From contig JAMPYF010000019.1 of NCBI GenBank assembly GCA_023700805.1, forward strand, positions 20,378 through 84,377: 64,000 nt of DNA. The letters run 5' to 3'. The notes beneath the pieces are model-generated. The model saw only the letters and a program-made list of their open reading frames with translations. It had not been told where the DNA came from and searched no databases. Shown here piece by piece: positions 56,056-64,000 of this stretch. The first letter of the stretch is position 1. Every line of letters begins with the position of its first letter. The stretch comes from Sulfuritalea sp. GTDB lineage: Bacteria > Pseudomonadota > Gammaproteobacteria > Burkholderiales > Rhodocyclaceae. The position numbers and the translations under genes are program-made.

Positions 56056-56342
56056 GGGCGCGCGATCGGCTTTCGCGACGCGGCAGGCGCGGCCTGCGGC
56101 TGGTTCGCGGTGGCGCTCGCCACCGCGCCCAACTGCGGATCGCGCTCGAGGATCTCGACCAGGTCGCGGGCGTGGGCGCGCAGATGGCTGTCCGCTTCGG
56201 GGTCGCCGGCGACCTTTTCGAGCAGCATCGCGGCAAGATGGCCGGCACGCGGACAGCCGCTTTCCATGTGCCGGGCGAGGTGGGCCAGGGCGCCGGCAAC
56301 CATGCGCGCGGGCGGCTGTTCGAGATGCATGTCTTCGATCAT
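56052..56342 (-). CDS. Hypothetical small protein upstream of DUF2325
   Basis: 96 residues, soluble, mostly helical: LAHLARHMESGCPRAGHLAA and LRAHARDLVEILERDPQL, then an Ala/Pro-rich tail. No family recognised. Position between the polyferredoxin and DUF2325 genes, with a 4-base overlap, implies it belongs to the iron operon. Confidence 0.65.
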   Translation of the reverse strand: MIEDMHLEQPPARMVAGALAHLARHMESGCPRAGHLAAMLLEKVAGDPEADSHLRAHARDLVEILERDPQLGAVASATANQPQAAPAASRKPIARP

Positions 56343-56352
56343 GAAGGTCTCC

Positions 56353-57849
56353 TTACCAGACGTAGAACGACAGAATCCAGATGCTGCCGACCGCGCCCAG
56401 CGGCAGCAGCCAGATCAGGCCGGCCAGCCGGCGCGCCGCCGCACCGCCAGCGCCAACTCTTATCAGGCGCAGGCCGAGCCACAGCGACCAGGCCACGCCC
56501 AGCGCCAGCAGCACGGCGCGCAGGCCCGGCAGCCAGCCCAGCGCCACGCCTTCGGCGCGCAGGTGGGTCGCGCTCATCATCGACAGGCCGAGGAACAGGC
56601 CGATGCCGGCCAGCGGTACCAGGCCCAGCGCCAGGCGCCGCCAGTCGAGGCCGGCGAGCTTCGCCGTGGCTTTGGTGGCGAGCAGGGCGACGCCGCCGAG
56701 TGCCAGCGCGGCGCCGAAAATCCAGACCAGGATCGCGGCACCGTCGAGCCAGGTGAATACGTCATTGACCTCGGGGTAGCGCGTGAGCAGCCACCAGGCC
56801 GGGCTTTCTTCCAGCATCCAGAAGATTTCGCGCTCGACCAGCCAGTTCGCCGCGCCCTGTTTGAGCTGCACGAACCAGGGGCTGACGGTCCATTGGAAGG
56901 CGGCGATGGCGACCCCCAGCATGCCGAACATCAGCAGCAGGGCCTCGACGGTGCCGGGCGCCTGGCCGCCGAGGATTTCCGCATGCGGCGAGCGTGCGGC
57001 GAGCGTCACCGCGTCGCGGTGTCCGCTGCAACGGCCGCAGGCGTGGCACTCGGTCATGCCCGTCAGATGGCGGACCGACAGCAGCGGCGCGCAGTCGACG
57101 GCCGCGGTGCGTTGCGGGTAGCGCGTCCACTCGTCCCGGTCGACCTTGAAATGGATAGGCGAGAGCCGCGCCAGCAGGCCGAACACGCCGGACACCGGAC
57201 ACAGATAGCGGCACCAGACGCGCTTGCCGCGGCCGTACATCCAGCCGATGGCGACCGCGCCGACGGTCGAGCCGCCGAGTATCAGCAGCGCGGCCTGCGG
57301 GTATTCATAGACGCTGATCAGCTGGCCGTAAACGGTGGTCGCCACGAAGGCGACCAGCGGCCAGCCGCCCCAGCGCACCCAGCGCGGGATCGAGCCGCCG
57401 CGCCCATGGCGGCTGGCGAATTCGGTCAGCGCGCCTTCGGGGCAGAGCACGCCGCACCAGACGCGGCCCATCAGCATGATGGAGAGGATCACGAAGGGCC
57501 ACCAGACGCCCCAGAACAGGTATTGCGCGAGCAGCACCAGGCGCTCGCGCCAGGCCGCCGCGGCCGGCGCCTTGTCCTGCAGCACCGCCTGCGCCGCCTG
57601 GCCGTCGGCCGGTGCGACGAAACTCGCCGCGCCCATGTCGGCGGAGAACAGCCGGGCTTCGGCGCCCGGATGCGGCAGGAAGGCCGGCAGCGCGACCAGC
57701 ACCAGGTAGAAGACCACGATGATCCATTGCACGGCCAGGATGGCGCGGCGATGGTCGGCCATCCAGTCGCCGAGCCGCGCCAGCCGGGTCGGCCGGGTCG
57801 GCGGCAGCGGCGAGCGGCGCGGATGGAAGTGGAGGGGCGCAGCCTGCAT
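56353..57849 (-). CDS. ftrD: FtrD/NosR-like membrane polyferredoxin
   Basis: 498 residues with several membrane spans. Iron-sulfur motifs CGVLCPEGALTEF, CRYLCPVSGVFGLLARL and CHACGRCSGHRD. In FtrABCD-type ferrous iron uptake, the polyferredoxin FtrD supplies or removes electrons at the membrane. It is translated 1 base behind the cupredoxin gene. The dispersed repeat is read as RVGAGGAAA in a loop near the C-terminus. Confidence 0.82.
   Translation of the reverse strand: MQAAPLHFHPRRSPLPPTRPTRLARLGDWMADHRRAILAVQWIIVVFYLVLVALPAFLPHPGAEARLFSADMGAASFVAPADGQAAQAVLQDKAPAAAAWRERLVLLAQYLFWGVWWPFVILSIMLMGRVWCGVLCPEGALTEFASRHGRGGSIPRWVRWGGWPLVAFVATTVYGQLISVYEYPQAALLILGGSTVGAVAIGWMYGRGKRVWCRYLCPVSGVFGLLARLSPIHFKVDRDEWTRYPQRTAAVDCAPLLSVRHLTGMTECHACGRCSGHRDAVTLAARSPHAEILGGQAPGTVEALLLMFGMLGVAIAAFQWTVSPWFVQLKQGAANWLVEREIFWMLEESPAWWLLTRYPEVNDVFTWLDGAAILVWIFGAALALGGVALLATKATAKLAGLDWRRLALGLVPLAGIGLFLGLSMMSATHLRAEGVALGWLPGLRAVLLALGVAWSLWLGLRLIRVGAGGAAARRLAGLIWLLPLGAVGSIWILSFYVW
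56438..56459 (-). repeat. 22-bp dispersed repeat copy, inside ftrD (minus orientation)
   Basis: Read on the minus strand: GAGTTGGCGCTGGCG then GT then GCGGC (one change in ACGG). In the gene's sense frame it gives VGAGGAA. Confidence 0.8.
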
Positions 57850-57850
57850 G

Positions 57851-58201
57851 CTATCGGGCGACGATCAGCAGTTCGCCGGTGGCGATGTTGAACTCGTCGA
57901 CGAACATGTGTTCGCCGGGCGGCAGCTTGATGACGACGAAGGATTCGGCCTTGGCGGCCAGGATTTTCTCGACGTGCAGGTCGGCGTTTTCGAACTCGAG
58001 CGGACCCGGCCCCTGGTTGATCAGGATCAGCTTGATGCGCTGCCCGGCCGGGACTTCGAGGCGCCTGGGGGTGAACACGCCGTCGCTGACCGTCACGGTC
58101 CAGCTCGGCAGGGCTGCCGACTGGGCGCGGGCCGGCGCTGCCCAGCCCAGGCCCAGCCACAGCGCGGCGACGAACAGCAGATGCGGGAGCAGGCGCCGCA
58201 T
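57851..58201 (-). CDS. ftrB: Cupredoxin-like periplasmic protein (FtrB type)
   Basis: 116 residues: signal peptide ending APARAQ, then a cupredoxin-like beta barrel with FTPRRLEVPAGQRIKLILIN and FENADLHVEKILAAK, ending PPGEHMFVDEFN. FtrB is proposed to oxidise Fe(II) or shuttle electrons during iron import. Located between the porin-like and polyferredoxin genes. Confidence 0.85.
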   Translation of the reverse strand: MRRLLPHLLFVAALWLGLGWAAPARAQSAALPSWTVTVSDGVFTPRRLEVPAGQRIKLILINQGPGPLEFENADLHVEKILAAKAESFVVIKLPPGEHMFVDEFNIATGELLIVAR

Positions 58202-58205
58202 GGTC

Positions 58206-59636
58206 TCAGAAGCCGAGCTTGGCGCGCAGGCCGAGCACCTTGACCGTCGCCGCGCCGGCGTTGCCGCCGGGCTGGCGGATCCACTGCAGGTCGGGCGTCA
58301 GCTCGACGTGGCCGTTGAGCTTGAAGCGGTAGTAAAGCTCCAACTGTTTTTCCGCGCCGCTCGCCTGGTAGCCGAAGTCGGGCACCGCATCTGCATTGGC
58401 ATCGACGGTCGGCGAGTCGTTGCGGAAGTCGGTTGAGGTACGCAGGCTGCCTACGGCCAGGCCGAGGCCGTCGGCCGCGCGTCCCCAGAGGCTGCCGTCG
58501 AGTTCGCCGCCCAGTGTCAGCGCCCGGTCGAAGCGGACCTTGCCCGTGAACTGGTGACCGTAGCGGCCGAACAGGGTCACTTCGTCCGTCACCTTCTGGT
58601 CGGCCGAGAAGCCTACGCCGGAATGCTTGCGCTCGATGCCGTCGTAGCCGCTGCCGCGGCCGTTGTGCCAGAGGTAGGCGCGGTAGTTGCCGGGCAGGTA
58701 GTTGATGCGCGCGGCGGTTTCGGCCTGGGCGATGACGAAGGGGCCGGCCAGCGAGCCGGTGAAGTTGGCACCCGGACCGGAACCGAATACGCCCAGCGAC
58801 AGGCCCCACTCCGCGCCCTTCTGGCGTTCGTTGACGTACTGGACGATGGCGCCGGGGGCGAAGCCGTAGGCGTCGGCGCGGATGTCGCCGCCGGAGTCGA
58901 GCAGCGGGTTATGGACGAAGGCATTGTTCATGAAGCGCGCCGATTCGTCGTCGGCCGCCGCGTTCTGGTCGAAGAAGACGAAGGGGTCGATCTTGCCTGC
59001 GGTCAGATGCAGGTGCTCGCGTGCGTTGGCTCGCGTTTGTGTGCCGTCGTTCATCAACGGAATCTTAAGCTGGTACCAGGCCTGCGCCAGGATGCCGAAG
59101 GAATCGTCGGCCGGCGTGCTGCCGACTTCGAAGGCGGTGGTATTGGCGCCGCTGGTGTAGGTCGGGCGCAGGCCGATGCCGGTGCCCTGGCCGAAACGGA
59201 AGTGGCCGAAGATCCTGCCTTCGGCATTGCCGATCTCGCCGCCCGGCAGGGTCACGGAAACGTCGCCGCGATAGTTGGCGCGGGTTTCGGCAGCAGTGCT
59301 CGCCGTGTCGCCAGCGCCAACTTTCTGCAGCACGCCGGTCAGGCTGGCGCCGACCGTGATGCCTTCCAGGGCCTCGATCTGGCGCGCCTGCTTCTGCATC
59401 GAGAGGGTCTGGAACTCGACGGCCTTCAATCGCGTCGCGATCTCCGGTTCCTTTTCGCTGATGCGCTCGGTGGCCAGCGCCTGTTCCATATCCTTGTTCT
59501 GCCGTTCGAGGTTCTCGATACGTGCCGACAGGCGTTTCAGCTCGGCCTTGAGCAGGGCCATGTCGTCGGCGGCCAGCGTCGGCAGGGCGAAGCTACCCGC
59601 CACGGCCGCGACCATGAGTTTACGGGTCAAGGACAT
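58206..59636 (-). CDS. Porin-like outer membrane protein with N-terminal coiled coil
   Basis: 476 residues. Signal peptide ending LPTLAADD, a coiled coil (LLKAELKRLSARIENLERQN), then a beta-barrel with FDRALTLGGELDGSLW and a final LGLRAKLGF. Likely an outer-membrane channel in the iron operon, sitting where FtrABCD loci carry the FTR1 permease gene. The repeat copy gives KVGAGDTAS in the linker before the barrel. Confidence 0.75.
   Translation of the reverse strand: MSLTRKLMVAAVAGSFALPTLAADDMALLKAELKRLSARIENLERQNKDMEQALATERISEKEPEIATRLKAVEFQTLSMQKQARQIEALEGITVGASLTGVLQKVGAGDTASTAAETRANYRGDVSVTLPGGEIGNAEGRIFGHFRFGQGTGIGLRPTYTSGANTTAFEVGSTPADDSFGILAQAWYQLKIPLMNDGTQTRANAREHLHLTAGKIDPFVFFDQNAAADDESARFMNNAFVHNPLLDSGGDIRADAYGFAPGAIVQYVNERQKGAEWGLSLGVFGSGPGANFTGSLAGPFVIAQAETAARINYLPGNYRAYLWHNGRGSGYDGIERKHSGVGFSADQKVTDEVTLFGRYGHQFTGKVRFDRALTLGGELDGSLWGRAADGLGLAVGSLRTSTDFRNDSPTVDANADAVPDFGYQASGAEKQLELYYRFKLNGHVELTPDLQWIRQPGGNAGAATVKVLGLRAKLGF
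59302..59323 (-). repeat. 22-bp dispersed repeat copy, inside the porin-like gene (minus orientation)
   Basis: Read on the minus strand: AAGTTGGCGCTGGCG then AC then ACGGC, in the gene's sense frame as VGAGDTA. Confidence 0.9.
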
Positions 59637-59637
59637 C

Positions 59638-60189
59638 TCAATACCCGCCCTTCTTGCCGATGCCGGCGTAGGTAAATTCCCATTCGGCCTCGACGGCCTT
59701 GAACCAGGGGCGCACGCCGGTGGCGCGGTCGGTGTGGCGGCCGAAGTGGCTGCCGGCGGCGTTCTCTTTCGCGTTGGGCGGATAGATGGTGAACTTCACC
59801 TTGTACTTGCCCGGCCCCTTGAGCTTGACGTTGTCGCCGTAGTGCGGGCCGTCGCTGGCCACCATCGGCATCATGTCGCCCTTGACGACTTCGCCGCCGG
59901 GCAGCTTGGTCAGCTCGTACTTGACCAGCAGGTGGGGAATCCACATGCCTTCGGCAAAGCCGTTGGCATTGTTGCCCAGGGCGTGGATGTCCGCTTCGAG
60001 ATGGATGTCCGACTCGGCGGCCTTCCTCATGTGGCCTTCGGGTTCCATTTCGACGGCCTGCAGATAGACGGCGGCCACTTCCATGCCGGCGAGGTTCTGC
60101 GGCGAGCCGATCGGGTATTCGAGGGCGGCGGCGGAAAGGGATGTTGTGGCGAGCGCGGCGAAGGCGAGGGGGCGAAACGGGAACGACAT
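59638..60189 (-). CDS. ftrA: Periplasmic iron-binding protein P19/FtrA (Tpd family)
   Basis: 183 residues with a signal peptide ending SLSAAA. Family landmarks: MEVAAVYLQAVEMEPEGHM, SDIHLEADIHAL and GPHYGDNVKLKGPGKYKVKF, with Met/His/Glu metal ligands. P19/FtrA proteins bind Cu and Fe(II) in the periplasm. GGAGGTTTGCC precedes ATG 60189. First gene of the ten-gene minus-strand iron operon. No clear Fur box was found in the 120-base gap upstream. Confidence 0.92.
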   Translation of the reverse strand: MSFPFRPLAFAALATTSLSAAALEYPIGSPQNLAGMEVAAVYLQAVEMEPEGHMRKAAESDIHLEADIHALGNNANGFAEGMWIPHLLVKYELTKLPGGEVVKGDMMPMVASDGPHYGDNVKLKGPGKYKVKFTIYPPNAKENAAGSHFGRHTDRATGVRPWFKAVEAEWEFTYAGIGKKGGY

Positions 60190-60309
60190 GGCAAACCTCC
60201 AAAGGAAACGAAAATCAATCTTTGGCTGGCTTGCCGCCATTCGGGATGGCTGGGCTGGCTGGCTGGGAAAAGGCGGCGCCTGCTGGGGCGCTGGCGCCGA
60301 TGGGTGTGG

Positions 60310-60792
60310 CTAGGATGCGGGCGACTCTCCCATCGCCGATTGCAGGTAGTTCTGCACGCCGACTTTTTCGATCAGTTCGAGCTGGGTTTCGAGGTAGTCG
60401 ATGTGCTCTTCGGTGTCTTCCAGAATGTCTTCCAGAAGTTCGCGCGTGACATAGTCATGCACACTCTCGCAGTAGGTGATCGCCGCCTTGGTGTCGGCGT
60501 GCGCACCCTGCTCCAACTTGAGGTCGCCGGCCAGGCACTCGGGCACGTTCTCGCCGATGTTCAGCTTGTTCAGCGCCTGCAGGTTGGGCAGGCCTTCGAG
60601 GAACAATACGCGCTCGATCAGGTGATCGGCATGGTGCATCTCTTCGATGGATTCCTGGTACTCGTGCTTGCCCAGCGCGTCAAAGCCCCAGTTCTTGTAC
60701 ATGCGGGCGTGAAGGAAATACTGGTTGATCGCGGTCAGCTCATTGACCAGGCACTTGTTGAGGAGCTGGATGACTTTCTTGTCGCCTTTCAT
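60310..60792 (-). CDS. bfr: Bacterioferritin
   Basis: 160-residue heme-containing ferritin. [20 protein letters not shown] start, ferroxidase ligands in [16 protein letters not shown] and [17 protein letters not shown], with the heme Met in the EEMHHAD segment. It stores iron as a 24-mer. Lies 17 bases after bfd. Confidence 0.97.
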   Translation of the reverse strand: MKGDKKVIQLLNKCLVNELTAINQYFLHARMYKNWGFDALGKHEYQESIEEMHHADHLIERVLFLEGLPNLQALNKLNIGENVPECLAGDLKLEQGAHADTKAAITYCESVHDYVTRELLEDILEDTEEHIDYLETQLELIEKVGVQNYLQSAMGESPAS

Positions 60793-60809
60793 GGGGAGCC
60801 TCTTGTCGT

Positions 60810-61022
60810 TCAGGCCGCCGCCAGTTGCCCGGCGGAAGCGGGTCGATGGGGCGTGTGAACGTGCAGGGAATTCTTCAGCACGTCGCGCGCGCAACCCGTA
60901 CAGCGACCGCAGCAGGCACCGACGCCGAGTTGCTCGCGCAATTGTCGCAGACTGCAGCAACCTTCGGCAACGGCACTGCCGATATCGCTTTCGGTGACCG
61001 CATTGCAAATACAGACGTACAT
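60810..61022 (-). CDS. bfd: Bacterioferritin-associated ferredoxin
   Basis: 70 residues. [2Fe-2S] Cys pattern CIC at the start and CCGRCTGC later ([13 protein letters not shown] ... GACCGRC). It reduces heme in bacterioferritin to release iron. Between hemP and bfr, in one minus-strand unit behind a Fur box. Confidence 0.94.
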   Translation of the reverse strand: MYVCICNAVTESDIGSAVAEGCCSLRQLREQLGVGACCGRCTGCARDVLKNSLHVHTPHRPASAGQLAAA

Positions 61023-61035
61023 GATGGCTCCTGGC

Positions 61036-61218
61036 TTACTTGGTGAGGATCAGCTTGCCCTGGCGCGTGCGCCGCAGGCGGTAGGTTTCGCCTTGATGGG
61101 CGATCTCGACTTCGCCCTTGGCTCCGAGCAGGACCGCGCTGTCCAGCGGGCGCCGCGCCTCGGCGCTGCTGCGCGGCAGTTCGGGCCTGAGGCTGGCTGG
61201 CGGGGTTTCGGTCTTCAT
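61036..61218 (-). CDS. hemP: Hemin uptake protein HemP
   Basis: 60 residues. Family C-terminus HQGETYRLRRTRQGKLILTK. HemP/HmuP regulates heme-iron uptake genes in betaproteobacteria. A Fur box lies 28 bases upstream of ATG 61218. It precedes bfd by 13 bases. Confidence 0.9.
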   Translation of the reverse strand: MKTETPPASLRPELPRSSAEARRPLDSAVLLGAKGEVEIAHQGETYRLRRTRQGKLILTK

Positions 61219-61245
61219 CGCAGATCGCTGTTCAATGCAAAACGT

Positions 61246-61264
61246 AATGCGAATGATTCTCATT
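61246..61264 (-). promoter_or_regulatory. Fur box upstream of hemP-bfd-bfr
   Basis: AATGCGAATGATTCTCATT; on the minus strand AATGAGAATCATTCGCATT, a good match to the Fur consensus. Suggests iron repression of hemP and possibly bfd-bfr. Confidence 0.8.
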
Positions 61265-61364
61265 GATCTGAGCCGCGTTGTCAACAGGGAGTTTGCGGTT
61301 TTTGTCCCCAAACCCTCGATGCCGATGCCTTGCCGCCTGTCAGGAAGGCGAAATCTTGCAGCGC

Positions 61365-61370
61365 TATAAT
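61365..61370 (+). promoter_or_regulatory. Candidate -10 box for ppa
   Basis: TATAAT 27 bases before the ppa ATG. No convincing -35 at the right spacing. Confidence 0.45.
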
Positions 61371-61396
61371 TGTCTCTTTAGCAATAAGGAGTGGCC

Positions 61397-61945
61397 ATGG
61401 GCCTCGATCGCGTTCCTTCCGGCAAGGATTTGCCGAATGATTTCAATGTGGTTATCGAGATTTCGATGCACTCCGAGCCGATCAAGTACGAAGTCGACAA
61501 GGAATCCGGCGCCATCTTCGTCGATCGTTTCATGTGCACCGCCATGCACTACCCGTGCAATTACGGCTACATCCCGCACACCATTGCCGGCGACGGCGAC
61601 CCGGTGGACGTCCTGGTGATGTCCCAGTTCGCACTGCCGCCGGGCGTGGTGGTGCGCTGCCGGCCGATTGGCATGCTGAAGATGACCGATGAGGCGGGTG
61701 AGGACGCGAAACTGCTGGCCGTGCCGGTGGATAAGCTGACGCCGATGTACCGGAACGTGGACAGCCCGCGCGACCTGCCACAGATCATGCTCGACCAGAT
61801 CTCGCATTTCTTCGAGCATTACAAGGATCTCGAACCCGGCAAGTTCGTCAAGGTGCAGGGCTGGCTGGGCGTCGAAGACGCCAAGAAGGAAATCATGGAA
61901 GGCGTCGCCGCCTACGAGAGCGCCAAGGAAAAGCCGGCGTTCTGA
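61397..61945 (+). CDS. ppa: Inorganic pyrophosphatase, family I
   Basis: 182 residues. Active-site landmarks: [34 protein letters not shown] with metal-binding Asp residues and [17 protein letters not shown] lies 5 bases before ATG 61397; GTG at 61391 is in frame but too close to the Shine-Dalgarno sequence. Cytoplasmic housekeeping enzyme. Confidence 0.96.
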   Translation: MGLDRVPSGKDLPNDFNVVIEISMHSEPIKYEVDKESGAIFVDRFMCTAMHYPCNYGYIPHTIAGDGDPVDVLVMSQFALPPGVVVRCRPIGMLKMTDEAGEDAKLLAVPVDKLTPMYRNVDSPRDLPQIMLDQISHFFEHYKDLEPGKFVKVQGWLGVEDAKKEIMEGVAAYESAKEKPAF

Positions 61946-61992
61946 GCCGGGCGCGGCAAGGCCGCGTCCGCTTTCACTGCAGGTCGTCCGGT

Positions 61993-62022
61993 CGGGTATT
62001 CGCGGGTATCCGTGGGTATCCG
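61993..62022 (+). repeat. Three tandem decamers upstream of nadE
   Basis: CGGGTATTCG, CGGGTATCCG, TGGGTATCCG in a row, followed directly by TATAGT (62024-62029), a possible -10. One or two helical turns apart, so a repeated operator is possible; simple slippage is as likely. Confidence 0.6.
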
Positions 62023-62035
62023 TTATAGTTAGGCC

Positions 62036-64000
<1,965 letters not shown>

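Noticed and set aside
54112..57891. A 1259-codon plus-strand reading frame across the iron operon
   Set aside because: Low-complexity shadow of five well-supported minus-strand genes.

Overview
The window is about 64 kb of GC-rich DNA that reads as the chromosome of a betaproteobacterium, most likely a member of the Rhodocyclales or a close relative. This is an inference from gene content: the waaF / zf-CHCC / ilvE order, a full ccoNOQP-GHIS set, FNR-type regulators with FNR boxes, a class I PHA synthase, several hemerythrins, NnrS, and an MSH-type minor pilin operon. It looks like a facultative microaerobe able to handle nitrogen oxides. Genes are dense and mostly in tight operons with ATGA overlaps. 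Only 28021-28322 exceeds 300 bases without a gene, and it holds an FNR-type promoter.

Layout: 1-2040 (minus strand) waaF, a zinc-finger protein and ilvE. 2104-4522 a NUDIX hydrolase, mnmA, HU and a STAS-like protein. 4519-6962 a rhodanese, queG and tsaE. 6917-14047 amiC, ribF, ileS, lspA, fkpB and ispH. 14084-22079 (minus) an mshCDOPQ-like minor pilin/adhesin operon. 22194-22269 tRNA-Thr(CGU). 22325-34046 an SDR, ccoI, ccoS, Rrf2 and FNR regulators, a bacteriohemerythrin, ccoNOQP, ccoG, ccoH and two small membrane proteins. 34090-43788 a broken hemerythrin gene, uspA, phaC, a hemerythrin/DUF2249/polytopic-membrane-protein set, two more CRP/FNR regulators, nnrS, sirB2 and hemN. 43798-47653 copper handling (TauE/SafE-like, MerR-type regulator, copA, copZ). 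47720-50507 dps, ahpF and ahpC. 50724-60189 a ten-gene iron-uptake operon (P19/FtrA, porin, cupredoxin, polyferredoxin, DUF2325, TonB-ExbB-ExbD, siderophore receptor). 60310-61218 bfr, bfd and hemP with a Fur box. 61397-64000 ppa, nadE and a partial glnB.

How the parts fit: most of 23-44 kb is a low-oxygen respiration module. The cbb3 oxidase, its copper-loading factors (CcoI, CcoS, CcoG, CcoH), heme synthesis (HemN), hemerythrins, a universal stress protein and NO-related proteins sit among three CRP/FNR regulators and at least four clear FNR-type palindromes. Copper export (CopA/CopZ), peroxide defence (AhpC/AhpF/Dps) and iron acquisition and storage follow directly, so the right half of the window is largely metal and redox housekeeping around respiration.

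The most unusual signal is a short dispersed repeat of about 22 bp with core AGTTGGCGCTGGCGNYACGG. It occurs about 14 times in both genes and gaps, mostly in one orientation. In six genes it is read in the same frame as a V-G-A-G-x-T/A peptide. A second unusual feature is an in-frame insertion of about 200 bp in the essential gene ileS, built of several hairpins. Others are a lectin domain in the MshQ-like protein interrupted by a second domain, an FtrABCD-like iron locus with no FTR1 permease in its expected place, and a hemerythrin gene with two in-frame stops.
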